NCBI GenBank assembly: GCA_026210745.1
Contig: CP110632.1
Location: 3,781,001 to 3,845,000 of the forward strand
DNA length: 64,000 nucleotides
Direction: 5' to 3'
Source of the DNA: Exobasidium rhododendri
Lineage: Eukaryota > Basidiomycota > Exobasidiomycetes > Exobasidiales > Exobasidiaceae
The notes beneath the pieces were generated by a model. It had not been told where the DNA came from and ran no database searches. It worked only from the letters and a program-made list of their open reading frames with translations. Both the position numbers and the translations under genes were made by a program. Numbering within the stretch: the stretch's first letter is position 1; each line of letters starts with the position of its first letter. This document shows positions 21,482 to 33,141 of the stretch, one piece after another.

Positions 21482-21660
21482 GAATAGAGGCATGGATCCT
21501 TTGACGCGTATTTCGGAGGTACGACACACATATATTTGTGAAGGTCTTTGCCAAAGATCTGAGCATACAAGCCCTCTTACGCTCCGAAGCGGCAAGAACC
21601 AGCTACGGACCGCCCTTGTCTTTTCTTCTCTTTCCTTTGGGGTTCGACACATGTGTGTTC

Positions 21661-24600
21661 ATGGATGGGATGGCTATTGATGTCGAGGGCAATGGTAGAA
21701 TAGCAAAGGGGTTCAAGCGGAGAAGGCTTGAAGACTTGAGCTTCTCCAGCCCGGGTCCTGCCTTTGTAGGAACGCCTTCGAGCAGTGATGCCGGAGATGA
21801 AGATAGTGACGCAGGAGCAAGGAAGAGGCCAGCACGTATACGCAAGCTCGATAAAAGCGGAACAACAACACCCCTAGTGGGTACATCGGACAGCTCAATA
21901 GATAATTCCGCAGTCATCAGACCACGAGAAGGAAAGGTACCTTCACATCCTCCTCCACTGTCGGAAGCCCCTCGACAGCCTTCACTCTTTCGCAACTTTA
22001 ATGCTCCTCCTACAATCTTTCGCAATTTTGATAGCTCCAGATCTCCTGTAGGCGCCAAGAAGAAAACGACTCTTTCTTTCCCGACTAAGTCACGCTCGTT
22101 GAATAGAGGCAAGCACTCTACGAATGGTGGGAGCATCTCACATGATGTGAATGACAAAAGTCAAAATGGTGGAAGCAAGTCACACTCAAATTATGTCACT
22201 GCGAACGGTCCGAGCGCTCAGTTGATCCCTTCCTCTACTCGTGAATCTGGGCCGAGCGAGACACCGACCTCGATAACACGCAATGGCAAGGAGGCCCATC
22301 ACACTTCCCCATCAAAGTCATCACCGCATTCAGCGAATATTTCTAGCAGCCAGACAAAGCGAGAGCATCTACTGCAGAGGAAGAAGGAAGAGATTGATCT
22401 TGTATATCGCGAACATGACGAATTAGTGCGGGAATTGTTCCACTTGACAAAGGTAAGCTCCAAAGATGCTGCTACTGGTGCTCGCCACTTCAGCTCCGAT
22501 TCGTGCTAACGTTCCTTCCTTTGTTGCCATCATCACAGTTTGTCACCTACTTCGGTTTTGACCCTGAAACGGCTGCACAAGATCGGAGCGACGTCTTTGA
22601 GCGCTTTCGTATGGACTATGATCTACCGACAAAATTGAGCGGAGGGTCGGGACGAGCTACGAGAAGACTTGTCAGTGCTAAGAGAGGTGATCTGGAGCTA
22701 CAAAAGGCAGTGGAGAAAAAGGAAAGATTCACGCTTACGAAGGTGATTACGAGCACAGAAGCTTCCGACAGTCCCAAGCTTGACAAAGGTAAGCAAAAGG
22801 CCGAAGTGACGTTGAAGGTGAAGAAGGGTCCAGGCCGGCCCCGCAAGTCATCAGCTATTGTAGTGAATGCTTCTTCTGATGATAGTAGTAGCAGTAGTAG
22901 TGACGCTGTCCAGGTTCCTCTGAAAGTGGCACGACCCAGGATCGGCAAGAAGAGAGCGAATGGGCATGACGCAATTCAGTCATCGAGTGAATCACCAGTC
23001 ACCGATCAAGTAATAACGAAGAGACCGGTGGGCAGACCAAGGAAGAGGGCAGCCAGTGTGGAATACATTCCTCGAGCTCCAGTGATATTGGAACGAATCG
23101 AAGGAGTCCCCCGAATGAGAGTGATGCAGCCTTCTCATCTACCGCCTCGACCAAAATATGGTGGTTCTCTGGCTTCCTATCTGCAATCATGGCACACGAG
23201 TGGCGAATTCCACAGTGGTGGGATTGGCGAGATGGAGATTGTGCCACTAAGCGTCCTTCATCACAGAGAAAGAAGGGACGCCTACTTTTACAATGCCATC
23301 GACCAAGCAAGAGCCGAAGGACTGTTGCAGGATCGCGATGAAGCTGCGCGAAAGAGCCTGCAGAACAGAGCTAGTGAGCCGCAACGAGTAGCGACGCTCT
23401 GGGATTCCCTACTACATGGTGTTACGGTCGAGTCATCCAGGAAGAGGATCGAGTTGAGGAATAAAATGGCCATCTGCAAGCGAACCGCTCGAATGGTACT
23501 ACTTTATTGGGACGAGAAGTTGGGGAGAGGGGAGAAACAGAGAAAAATCGAGGAAAGGAGGATAAGAGCAATGGCAAAGTATGTCGTTCGAGAGGTTCGA
23601 AAGGAGTGGAAGATGGCAGTGACTATAGTGAAAGCTCAGAGGGCAAAGTTGGAAAAGCTAGAGAAAGACAGAGTTGGGAGGGAACAACTCAAAACGATCT
23701 TAGAGCAAAGTACACAGATGCTTGGCAAGCAACATCGGGTCTTGGTGCAAGGAGAAGCAGACTTGGAGGAAGAGAGCGGCAATGACACGGATATGGACAA
23801 TAACGGCAGTGACGAGAGCGACTCTGACAGCTTCTCCGAGGAAGAAATGAGCGATTTGAGTGGCAATGAAGACGTCGAAGGTTCCATCACTGACGACACA
23901 AAGCAGGAAGATGCGAAAGATTCAGAAGAGAACGATATGATCACGCCGACTCAGCCGTCACCCTCTCATCAGCACCTTATGAATGAAATTTCACACGAAG
24001 ATGAAGGAGGAGAAGAGAATAGATCTATGATCGAAGTGCTGGACGCAGATGGAGCACCGACAGGGGAAGTGGATCACTTCAGTGAGATAGAGTCTGAAAC
24101 AGGCAAGGATGTAGCGTCAAAGGATGCCGACGCCAGCAGCTTGAGTCGTGGCAAAGATGAACTCGATGACGCTGTCAAGATCAAGCCGCCTTTCTTGCTT
24201 CGAGGTACGCTTCGACCCTATCAGCAGATCGGCTTCGAGTGGTTAGCCAATCTCTACAACAACGGCAGTAACGGGATCTTGGCCGACGAGATGGGTCTAG
24301 GAAAGACCATTCAGACGATTGCTCTTCTTGCTCATCTAGCTTGCGATAAGGGTGAATGGGGTCCACACCTGGTCATTGCACCGACCAGCGTGATGTTGAA
24401 CTGGGAAGTAGAGTTCAAGAAGTTCTTCCCAGCTTTTAAAATCTTGAGCTATTACGGATCGCAAAAGGAGCGAAAGGAGAAGCGCAGAGGATGGAATTCG
24501 GAGAATCACTTCAACGTCTGCATCACCAGCTATCAACTAGTCCTTGCCGATCAACACATACTACGACGAAAAGCTTGGCAGTACCTGATCCTAGACGAAG

Positions 24601-26768
24601 CTCATCACATCAAGAACTTCAAGTCACAACGGTGGCAGACGTTGCTCGGTTTCAATTCCAAACGTAGGCTACTGCTAACAGGTACACCCCTGCAGAACAA
24701 CCTGATGGACTTGTGGAGTCTCATGTACTTCTTGATGCCGAATGGAGTGACCAGTGCAGACGGTGTGGTCAACTCCGGTTTTGCTTCTATGAAAGAATTT
24801 CAACAGTGGTTCAGCAATCCACTAGGCAAGGCAGTAGAGAGTGCAGGGATGGACGGTGGCAACGATGAGCAGGTCGACGAGGAGACCAGGGGAATGGTGT
24901 CAAAACTACACACCCTCCTTCGACCTTATCTCCTACGCAGGCTCAAGATGGAAGTGGAGAAGGAGATGCCAAACAAGTATGAACACGTCATTAGATGTCG
25001 ACTATCCAAGCGGCAGAAGTTTCTATACAATGACTTTATGAGTCGAGCAAAGACGAGAGACAGTCTGGCCAGTGGCAACTATCTGAGCATCATCAATTGT
25101 CTGATGCAGCTGCGTAAGGTGTGCAATCATCCTGATCTATTCGAACAGAGGCCAATCGTCACCAGTTTTACCTCTTCACGCAGCGCGGTAGCTGATTTTG
25201 AAATCAAGGAGCTACTTGTTCGAAGAACACTACTCCAAGAGCAAGACGATGAAAAAGTCAACCTGGATGCTGTCAATTTGAGGTTCAACACGGTGCCGCG
25301 ACGCCGTCTGACGCCCAACGTCACACGGAGCCTGGAAAGACTGGATGCTAGTGCGAACTTGCCAAGCAGTGACACTGGTGCACCCGGTCCGATTGACACT
25401 TGGAGCGTGGAGGGGTACAAGAGCAGCATGTCACGGCAAAGACAAGCAGCAAGAGCGTCTAAATGGAAGCAGGTGGCCTATGTGAATCACCTTCGATGTC
25501 AAGCTAAGCCAGGCCGTCTGTTTGACTTGGACAGCGTCCAATTGGTTGAGTCTTTGGTCAACCAACGACGACTAGTGCCGAAAAGTATTGCACAACAGTA
25601 CCCGCGTGAACATCAAGACCGCTGTGATGAGCTGGACAAAGCGATCCTGTCTCATGAAGAGAGACGACAAGGGATGCAGGAAGTAATTGATCGCTTCGCC
25701 TTTGTCACACCTCGAGCAGTTGCCAATGATATGAATCGATGGGCGATGCCTGGCTTCGATCATACCACCATGCCAATGGAAATGGGGTCGCCCGAGTTCG
25801 ATACACTGCACCAGCCGGCAGTGAAGTTGCAGATCGCCTTTCCGGACGCCTCGCTTCTACAGTATGACTGTGGCAAGCTTCAAGAGTTGGCCATATTGAT
25901 GCAACGCTGCAAAGCAGAAGGGCATCGAATATTGATCTTCACGCAGATGACCAAGATTCTCGACATCCTGGAGATCTGGCTGAGCTTGAACGGGTTCAAG
26001 TATCTTCGTTTGGATGGCTCGACGAAGGTGGAAGATCGACAAGCACTGACGGAGAGGTACAATCGCGACGACCGAATCACCGCTTTCATCCTGAGTACGA
26101 GATCGGGTGGACTCGGAATCAACCTGACCGGCGCAAATATGGTCTTGTTCTGGGATCTAGACTGGAACTTCCAGATCGAAGCGCAATGCATGGATCGAGC
26201 GCATCGCATCGGTCAAACAAGAGACGTTCACATCTATCGGTTCGTTTCCGAGCACACCATTGAAGAGAACATGCTGAAGAAATCGAACGAGAAGCGGATG
26301 CTGGATAACATGGTCATCCAGAACGGCCAATTTACAACAGAAGGACTAAGTAAGATGTCGTGGATCGAGAGCATGTTTGATGAAGGAGGGAAGACGATTG
26401 CTGGGGTTCAGGTTGGATCGAAAGAAGGAGAAATGAAAGAGTCGACAAATGATCGTGGGATCGAGAACGCTATGGATCAAGCAGAAGATGAAGAAGATGC
26501 CAATGCTGCCAAAGTAGCTCGAGCAGAACTACATCTGCTAGACGATGATTTCCAAATGGAGATGAATCAAGACAAGCAAAGTCAACAACCGCCGGTCGTA
26601 GAAGTGATGACCGACCACCAAGGAACTTTGACTGACGATCAGACAGCGGTAGTACCGAAGGAAGCGGAAGAGCGGTTGCCAGACGAAGAGGGAATTGAGC
26701 TGGGGACGTATGGTGACTACATGCTGAAGAGAGTAGATGAAGACTGGGAGTACTTTGTCAACCTGTAA
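21661..26768 (+). CDS. SWR1: SWR1 chromatin-remodeling ATPase
   Basis: Exons 21661-22452 and 22539-26768 encode 1673 aa. The catalytic subunit of SWR-C exchanges H2A for H2A.Z in promoter nucleosomes. Two AT-hook-like stretches (GPGRPRKSS, PVGRPRKRA) precede an HSA domain (about 550-650; KMAICKRTARMVLLYWDE onward) that docks actin/ARP subunits. An acidic linker rich in D/E/S follows. The SNF2 N-lobe carries LADEMGLGKTIQTIALLAHL (Walker A, about 847) and LILDEAHHIKNFKSQRWQTL (DEAH box, about 949), then LTGTPLQNNLMDLWSLMYFL. A long insertion typical of the INO80/SWR1 class separates the lobes, and the C-lobe has LRLDGSTKVEDRQ and CMDRAHRIGQTRDVHIYRF. EENMLKKSNEKRMLDNMVIQ and the tail EEGIELGTYGDYMLKRVDEDW are SWR1-specific. 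I start at MDGMAIDVEG (21661); the longer open frame from 21538 would run through the promoter. Confidence 0.95.
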
Positions 26769-27086
26769 TTCGTATCTTATGTTGAATATGCTTGAATACA
26801 AATACGAAAGGCCGTTTAAAAGGCTGCAGAGAATTGCATAGCAATGTACTGAAGAGGTATGAGCTAGACTTTTAGTGTTCAACGTTGTCTACTGGATCCC
26901 CTCGCAGTCAAAGAAAAAGGAGATGATTGGAGACTATTACTAGGGTTACGGTAGGGTTATTTAGATCACGTGACCGGAAGAAGCCCTCGCATTGGCAGTC
27001 CTTCGTGCGTCGTTGCCTGTTGGCTTACACTTTCTCCACAGCTTGAATCTTCTCGTCTTCTACTCCCTTCGAAGAGCGATTTTAGT
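26769..27086. other. Intergenic region SWR1-SCD6
   Basis: This holds the SWR1 3' UTR and the SCD6 promoter with the TAGGGTT/TCACGTGA cluster. No gene is seen. Confidence 0.6.
26941..26973. promoter_or_regulatory. Paired telomere-like TAGGGTT boxes plus TCACGTGA upstream of SCD6
   Basis: TAGGGTT occurs at 26941-26947 and 26952-26958, with TCACGTGA at 26966-26973, ending 114 nt before the SCD6 ATG. It mirrors the RRP9 arrangement (boxes in the opposite orientation, near-identical distance to the ATG). Confidence 0.45.
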
Positions 27087-28806
27087 ATGGCTTCAAACAC
27101 AGCAGCAAATCATGCACAATCTGCTGAAGAGGCAGGAGCAGCGGGAGGAGGGGCAAGCAGTTTTATTGGTGCTCTTATTTCACTGATCTCTCGCTCCGAC
27201 ATAAGGTATCAAGGCTTTCTCGCTTCGATTGACTCTGCTCAAGCTACCATTGCGCTGGAGAAGGGTGAGTATGTCCGTCTGGCCGATAGCGTGGTGAAGC
27301 ACCATATTAAAATCTTCCGGTGCTCTTCTCTTTATATCTATTCCCGTTGATGTCCCATTCTAGTGCGATCTTGGGGTACTGAGGGTAGATTGGCACAGTT
27401 GGGTCGACCGCAGGAAGAATTTCCCCCAAACGAGAATGTGTACGATTACATTGTCTTCCGAGCTGCCGATGTGAAAGATCTGAAGATCGATGATCCTCAC
27501 CCAGATCGATCTAGGCCACCACCTGCTCCTCAGAGCTTGCAGGATCCAGCTATTCTAGGTGTGAGTAGAGAAATTCGAATGGGCATTACGGAGGTAGATT
27601 CTGGTCGTGCTAAATTTCAGCCCTGATTGTCCATGACAGTCGAGTGGACCCCCTGGTCAATTTGGATCACCGTATGGCCGTCCTCCTCCACCACCTGGTG
27701 CAATTTACGGCATGCATCCCCCACCTCCTGGAAACTATGGTGGACCTCCTCCTCCCGGACCGTACGGTTATGGCCAAGTTCCTCCCGGTTCGGGTGGCTT
27801 TCCAAGACCTCCTTATAATGGCAACAATACTAGTAACGAGATGGGACGACCACCTCTTGTATCTGACAATCAAGGCCCTCCTTCAGCAGCTGCAAGACCA
27901 CCACCTTCCACTGCTCCCACAGACGAGCAGAAGTTGCAAAAGGATGTGCCCTCGGCCTCCTCTGCTCCCCTTTCCCAGCGAGTGTCACCGGCCGTGGAAA
28001 AGAAGGATCTCGCAAAAGCGGAGAAGGCCATTCCAACGCCTGCCTCAAAACAAGGTTCGGATTCTACTGATACTGTCGCTGAGCATCTTTCGAAACTCAA
28101 AGTTGGCGGAGCAGGTAATTTGCCAGAAGGAGCAAATCTTCCAGCTCCCCCTCATGCCGCTACAGCTGCTGCTGCCGCTGCTGCTAGCAACAACAATAAC
28201 AACACCAGCCAACGAAGCCGTGGAGGTGGTAGAAGTATCCCTGGCTCAGGTGGAAGACAAGTCTCGGTCTTTGATAATCCTCGTGGAGGTGGAAGACCGA
28301 TTGAGATACCCGATTCAGACTTTGATTTCGATGCTAGCAATGCCAAATTTGACAAGGAGGCCGCCGTGGGAGCTGCAAATAGTCCAGAGCAGCAGACCAC
28401 TGCAGAGAAGGCAGAAGTCTTGGATAGCATACCACCTTCAGGAGAGGATCAAGGCAGCTTCTACGACAAGAGCAGCTTCTTTGATAATATCAGTAGCGAA
28501 GTAAAGGAGCGCTATGAAAACAAGGGGGGTCGTGCAGGAGGGGAAGCACAGCGTCCATTCCAGGGTGGCGAGAATGGAAACGCAAGGGGTGGTCCGGGAG
28601 CATCCCGCGGAGTCGGGAGAGGCAGAGCAGACCGAATGGCCGAGGAAAGAAGGAACATGGACACGTTTGGCGAAGTAGGCCGTGAGACTGCTTTCGGCGG
28701 CAGAGGAAGAGGACGTGGAAGAGGTCGAGGTCGAGGCAGAGGCGGCTATCGTGGTGGAAACCGAGGCGGTGCGGCGACAGCAGGCTCTGCAGCTACGTTA
28801 GGTTGA
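27087..28806 (+). CDS. SCD6: SCD6/LSM14-family mRNP protein
   Basis: Exons 27087-27264, 27364-27560 and 27640-28806 encode 513 aa. An LSm14-type domain occupies about residues 20-100 (SFIGALISLISRSDIRYQGF, then VRSWGTEGRLAQLG and VYDYIVFRAADVKDL), split by the first intron. A Pro/Gly-rich linker follows. The FDF motif (DSDFDFDASNAKFDKEA, about 350), the FFD box (GSFYDKSSFFDNISSEVK, about 399) and the TFG box (EERRNMDTFGEVGRETAF, about 465) are in family order, and the protein ends in RGG repeats (GRGRGRGRGRGRGGYRGGNR). Scd6/LSM14/RAP55 proteins bind eIF4G and DDX6/Dhh1, repress translation and promote decapping in P-bodies. All docking motifs look intact. The donor at 27561 (GGT|GTGAGT) was picked because it preserves phase. 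Confidence 0.93.
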
Positions 28807-29073
28807 TCAATTCCTATTCCTTTCCCCCATTCCTTTTCCTTCCGTCACATCTACGTCACTGAAAAGCATGTATTAATGTAAGCGCAACGGGATAAGGTGG
28901 CTATGATGCTACAAGACATTTTCCAACATTGCTGATGCTATCTGACTGGGTGTAAAAGAAGACAAAAGTTGGCGTTGTGGGAGCTACAGGCACTTGTCGA
29001 CCTCTTAATGGTGAAAAGACAACTTCGAACGGAGGAGAAGGTGGATATGAAATAAGCAATAGGTCTTGGACGT

Positions 29074-30177
29074 TCAAGCGTGGTACGATTGAGTTCTTTG
29101 CAGCAATTCATTCTTCCTGTCTGCATTCAACTGCTCCCATTCGGTTCTACTGGTGGGATCCATTCTCCACTCTCTTTCGCGCATACTTTGCACCCTCTCG
29201 ACTTCTGCCTGCATTTTCACGTAGGCTCTCCGCTCCTTTCCTTGCATTTCGTATTTCTCCTCCTCGGACACGGATGGGATCGTTTCATCGACGTAGGCTG
29301 CTGGCTCAGCTTTCGATCTGGCCTGTCTTCGGCCGACTCCTAGACTACTCATCGCTTTGCTGATCCAAGATCTGCTCTTGTGCCTCTTGTCGCTCGGCTC
29401 CTTCTTGCTGCGACCAGAATGGTCGTAATCCTGCTGCCACGCAGTTCCAAAGATCCCCCTGTCATCGTCCTTTTTCAGCGTATTCGACGTTCGATCTAAT
29501 GTTGATCTGGAGCGATGATGCTTCTTTGCCTCTGCAATGACTGCTTCGACGGCATTCGTCGGAGAGTCAGCCTCCATATATGGGAGCGTGGAAAGCGTAG
29601 GGGATCTACTGGTACCCTCGTAACCAAATGCTACTTCTTTTCCTTTGCTGGGACGACCATTGCTTGTTGAAGCGTGACCATCCGCGGCGAGACGAGGCGT
29701 TCGAATCGCCTTTCCTTTCCTCTCTACGTCGGATCGAGCAGATTTGTACTTCCTTTCAGTAGCAATCTTCTCTGACAGTCCCGGCACCCGATCGCATCTC
29801 GTCCCTTGACAATCCTTACTGAATTCATGGATACCATATACCGCTCGATTGCTTAATTTTGACGAGCGTGACACTCTCCCTTCTCGTGTGCCCATCCAAC
29901 CTCCAAACATCGAGCCGAATGGACTCGCTGCAAGGCCCTGTGATGACGTCCTGCCTGTTGACTCATAGGGCGCTCCCCTTTTCCAGAGAGAGACATCTTG
30001 ATATATGCGATGTGGCTCACTCACCCGCCATTGCCTCACCAACAAGCTTTGTGAAGAAGAGAGAGAGTGCATTGAGAAAAGCGTGGTGAGACTACCTCTC
30101 TGTGTCACTCACACGAAGGAGACGGCCATCGTCAACGTGAGCATAATTGGCCTTAGTAGACCGTCCGTACACCCCAT
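29074..30177 (-). CDS. Unrecognised secreted/signal-anchored basic protein, paralogue A
   Basis: Exons 30177-30113 and 30046-29074 (minus) give 345 aa. Exon 1 codes for a hydrophobic N-terminus (IMLTLTMAVSFV) continued by LLV from exon 2, which reads as a signal peptide or signal anchor. The start at 30177 gives 65 nt of exon 1, nearly the 68 nt of paralogue B; an ATG at 30144 is possible. Next is the shared motif HRIYQDVSLWKRGAP. The rest is hydrophilic and basic, Ser/Arg/Lys-rich, with a short amphipathic element (SRSWISKAMSSLGVGRR) and a charged helical C-terminus (EEEKYEMQGKERRAYVKM). No catalytic motif is visible. Paralogue B lies next to it on the same strand with the same intron position and phase, so the pair arose by duplication. 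Function unknown; a small lineage-specific secreted or membrane-tethered family is the best description. Confidence 0.6.
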
Positions 30178-30812
30178 CCCAGCAAGAAGGTGGCAGAGAG
30201 AAGATAAAGAGTTGCAAGGATGAGAGCGACTTTCGATAACCGTCGTAGTACGATATGAGACTGTCAATGACTTTGAGGGAAGGAAAGGGTGAAAAGGACG
30301 CATAGGCAAAGACAATTTATATATATGCTGCAGCATCGTGCCTACTCCAACCACTGCTTGAATTGCACATTGACACTGCACAGCTTTTCAGTGCTGCGAA
30401 GTACGCCGTCTCGAAAGGAGCAGACAAAGTCCCGAGAGTAGTCCGTCGGCGGCTTACCTTTCAAAAAAGAAAATAACAGCTGTGCATCCATAAACTTGAA
30501 GGCGATCGCCCGCCGAGCAATCCAGAAAGACAGCGAAATTTTCTTTGCTTGACAGTTGTGTGTCCAGAGGAAAAGACTAGCTTGTGAGATTGGGCGTCAC
30601 ATCACTCGAAGGCTGAATGGAATTCCACCCACGGTTAGTGCGATGCAAGTGCACACAACGCTATCGTTGTTATAAAATGAGGAAAGAAGAGATTCGTGAT
30701 GATACACCAAGACGAAAGGAAGAAGACCTTGTGCTACATCTGCAGGGCATTGACTGAGCAAAAGACGAATCACTATCAAGGGGAAAGAAAAAGCAGAGCG
30801 AAGTACTGCTTG
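30178..30812. other. Intergenic region between the tandem paralogues
   Basis: These 635 bases hold the promoter of paralogue A (TATA-like run near 30316-30327) and the 3' UTR of paralogue B. Short ORFs here show no family likeness. Confidence 0.5.
30316..30327 (-). promoter_or_regulatory. TATA-like element upstream of paralogue A
   Basis: On the minus strand the A/T run CATATATATAAATTG lies about 140 nt upstream of the chosen start at 30177. A core-promoter role is inferred. Confidence 0.3.
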
Positions 30813-32389
30813 CTATGCTGTCGGAGCAATAGTCCTGGATCCGGTCGACGAAGGTCTCTGTTTGAGTGGAGGAACATTCCACCTCGGCTTCACTGCCTTC
30901 TTCTCCTTCACGGCCTCTGACTCTCTAAAGATCTGCTCCACTTTATCGGCTAGGGTTTTCAATCTGACTTTTCTTTCTTCCTGCTCTGCTTTCAGCTTGA
31001 TAATGAACTTGCGTTTGTCGTAATCAATCCAATCAATCTTGTCGGGGTTCAGCAAATAGTATCGGTAGTCTTTGTACTGTTTCAACTCTTCCGCGAATGC
31101 TGCTCTTGCCTCTTGCATCCTCTCGTCTAAAGTAGGTGATGGACCAGGATTTTCCAATTCAGACGATCCGCTCGAGCTGGTTCCGAAAGACCCACTCGAG
31201 CCCGACTCGTATCTGCTTTGACTATCCACAGGAGAGGAGACACCAGAAGAAGAAGATTGGGGAGATCCTTCAGGCGACTCTATGACTTGCTTCTCTTTCC
31301 TACCGTTCAACTTTTCCTCTTTACGTGTCGCAGAGCTGTGATCGTTCTTTCCAAAGTACTTCGAAGTTCTTTGGCCTATCTTACCAAACGGTTTTGAGAT
31401 AAGTTTCACTGCCTTCTTTCGTGCCGACAATGATTGTTCTTCGATGGGTGTCAGCGAGGGCACAAACGTGCCAACGCTCTTCTTGCGGGGTCTGACGGGG
31501 GGTGGATTTGGCTTATCAGCTTTAATCGTCGGTGTGGACGAGTTATGCGAAGGGTCTGAGGTAGTGGATGAAGGCTCTGAAGGCACGCCAGTCTCATCAG
31601 TCGAAAGTGACGAGGGAGGCAAAGGATCTCCGTCAGTGGAGTGAGGTGATGGCGGCGGAGAATATTTATCCGAGGGAATCGAAGAAGGGAAGGGGTCTTC
31701 GGCAAAGAGCTGTGCCAGAGTCTTGCCTGCTTTGTTGCTCCCATACGTAGGCCGAGACTCTGTTGGACTAGTCTTTGTGTGTGGCTTGCCGAACAGCCGT
31801 GCCATCTTCTTACGCAGCTTACCGGAAGCTGAGTCTTTGGCAAGCCCTTGTGACGAAGGGGGGTCATCACTTCTTGATGACGAAGGACGTGACTGTTCTT
31901 GTTCATCCTCCTTTGAGCCATCTTTCCTTGCCGGTCTTGTAGATAGAGGACACTGCCCGTTGAAACATCCGACGCTAGATTCTCCTTTTGCAGTTGACGT
32001 GCGATCTGGCGCAGAAGTATCGGCGGTAGGTGAAGCAGAGCTCTGCTTGGACGACTTCCGATCCTTTTTGCTGGCAAAGATTGACTTGACTTTGCCGAGC
32101 ATCGAATTTTTAGTCTCTGCGACAGGAGGTGGTGGGTCTCTCTTCCATAGCATCGTATCAACATAGATCCGTCTGACCTTAGGATATGCACCAAAATCAC
32201 TGAGTTGATATCGGGGGAGCACAGGAACCTTCGATGCTCTTCTTGTCAGCACTCTACCAGAAGAAGCAAGGTGGCTATTAGGACAATCACGACGCCTGCT
32301 GGATAACTAAGCCGGACTTACAAGGCAGCGAGTATCGTTATTGCTAGAAAGAAAGCTATCCTGCTCTTCTTCCGATCGAGAGTGATCAT
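30813..32389 (-). CDS. Unrecognised secreted/signal-anchored protein, paralogue B
   Basis: Exons 32389-32322 and 32253-30813 (minus) give 502 aa. Exon 1 encodes MITLDRKKSRIAFFLAITIL followed by AA and a phase-2 intron: a basic N-region then a hydrophobic core, so a signal anchor or signal peptide. Directly after comes VRRIYVDTMLWKRDPPPP, which matches the RIYxDxxLWKR motif of paralogue A. The middle 300 residues are Ser/Pro/Asp-rich and probably disordered, with three short basic amphipathic segments of similar pattern (MLGKVKSIFASKK, KLRKKMARLFGKP, AVKLISKPFGKIGQR). The C-terminal 110 residues are helical and charged (YKDYRYYLLNPDKIDWIDYD, then KLKAEQEERKVRLKTLADKV). Without the first exon the open frame has no ATG near its beginning, which supports the splice. 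No enzyme motif is found. Confidence 0.65.
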
Positions 32390-33141
32390 CGTGCGACGTC
32401 GTACTGGTGGGTATTCAATTATCTTGACAGGCCAGCTGTGATATACTTTCTGCCTTTGAGGGTGGGCGAGCGAGGATTTTCACTTACTCGAATCTTCGCA
32501 AAGCTCGGTTCTTAAAAGTAGCTGCGCTGCACAGCACTTCTGCGCCCGGCTTATGGGCGTTTGCAGTGATCGTCCTGATGAAAGCTGCACATTACCAAGA
32601 GGCTGAAGAAGCACTGCCCGCATCATAGCCATACACCAGCTCAACACATTATTTCGCAGGATCGAGGCAAGCTCAAGGTTCTCTCCCTGATTGAGAGAAG
32701 TAGCTCGAGTGAGTGTGAGAAACGAGGGCGCAATTGAGCCAGAATTTGCAGCAGTTTTGGCAGAGGCTGACCCCCTTTATCCTGTTTCATGTACGCTGCG
32801 ACCAGGCGCAAGACCAAGAAACAGCTCGCACAGCATAAAATGGCGGTACAGTCTCGTATGCAAAAGTCCCACGCTCTTTGACGTTGGACGCTGAAGTGAT
32901 ATGGTGATACTTTCACAATGATGCCACAGTCCCTGTCAACCTCCACCGCCAGTGCCAAAGTCACATTCGCACTCCACGTCAAGCTCGTACCGGTAAGTGG
33001 AGAGGGGGCTCGAAGTGATCGCCACGTGAGCGATTCTTTAGCCGCGCGTCCAGCATTAGAAGTGCTTTTTGGAAGATCAAGTGTCCGTTGAAGGTCGAGC
33101 TGCTCGGAGCCTGTTTCACCTTGAGATCATAGAAAGCCAGC
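32390..33141. other. Divergent intergenic region, paralogue B / RPN8
   Basis: I find no supported gene in these 752 bases. CACGTG lies at 33023-33028, about 115 nt before the RPN8 start. A 57-codon ORF beginning at 32919 with a GTAAGT after codon 25 was considered but no downstream exon fits. Confidence 0.45.
33023..33028. promoter_or_regulatory. CACGTG palindrome upstream of RPN8
   Basis: CCACGTGAG lies about 115 nt before the RPN8 ATG. Site identity is seen; factor binding is inferred. Confidence 0.4.

Noticed and set aside
32919-33095. 57-codon ORF with a GTAAGT donor after codon 25, upstream of RPN8
   Set aside because: No acceptor nearby continues the frame, and the unspliced product has no recognisable feature; probably promoter or leader.
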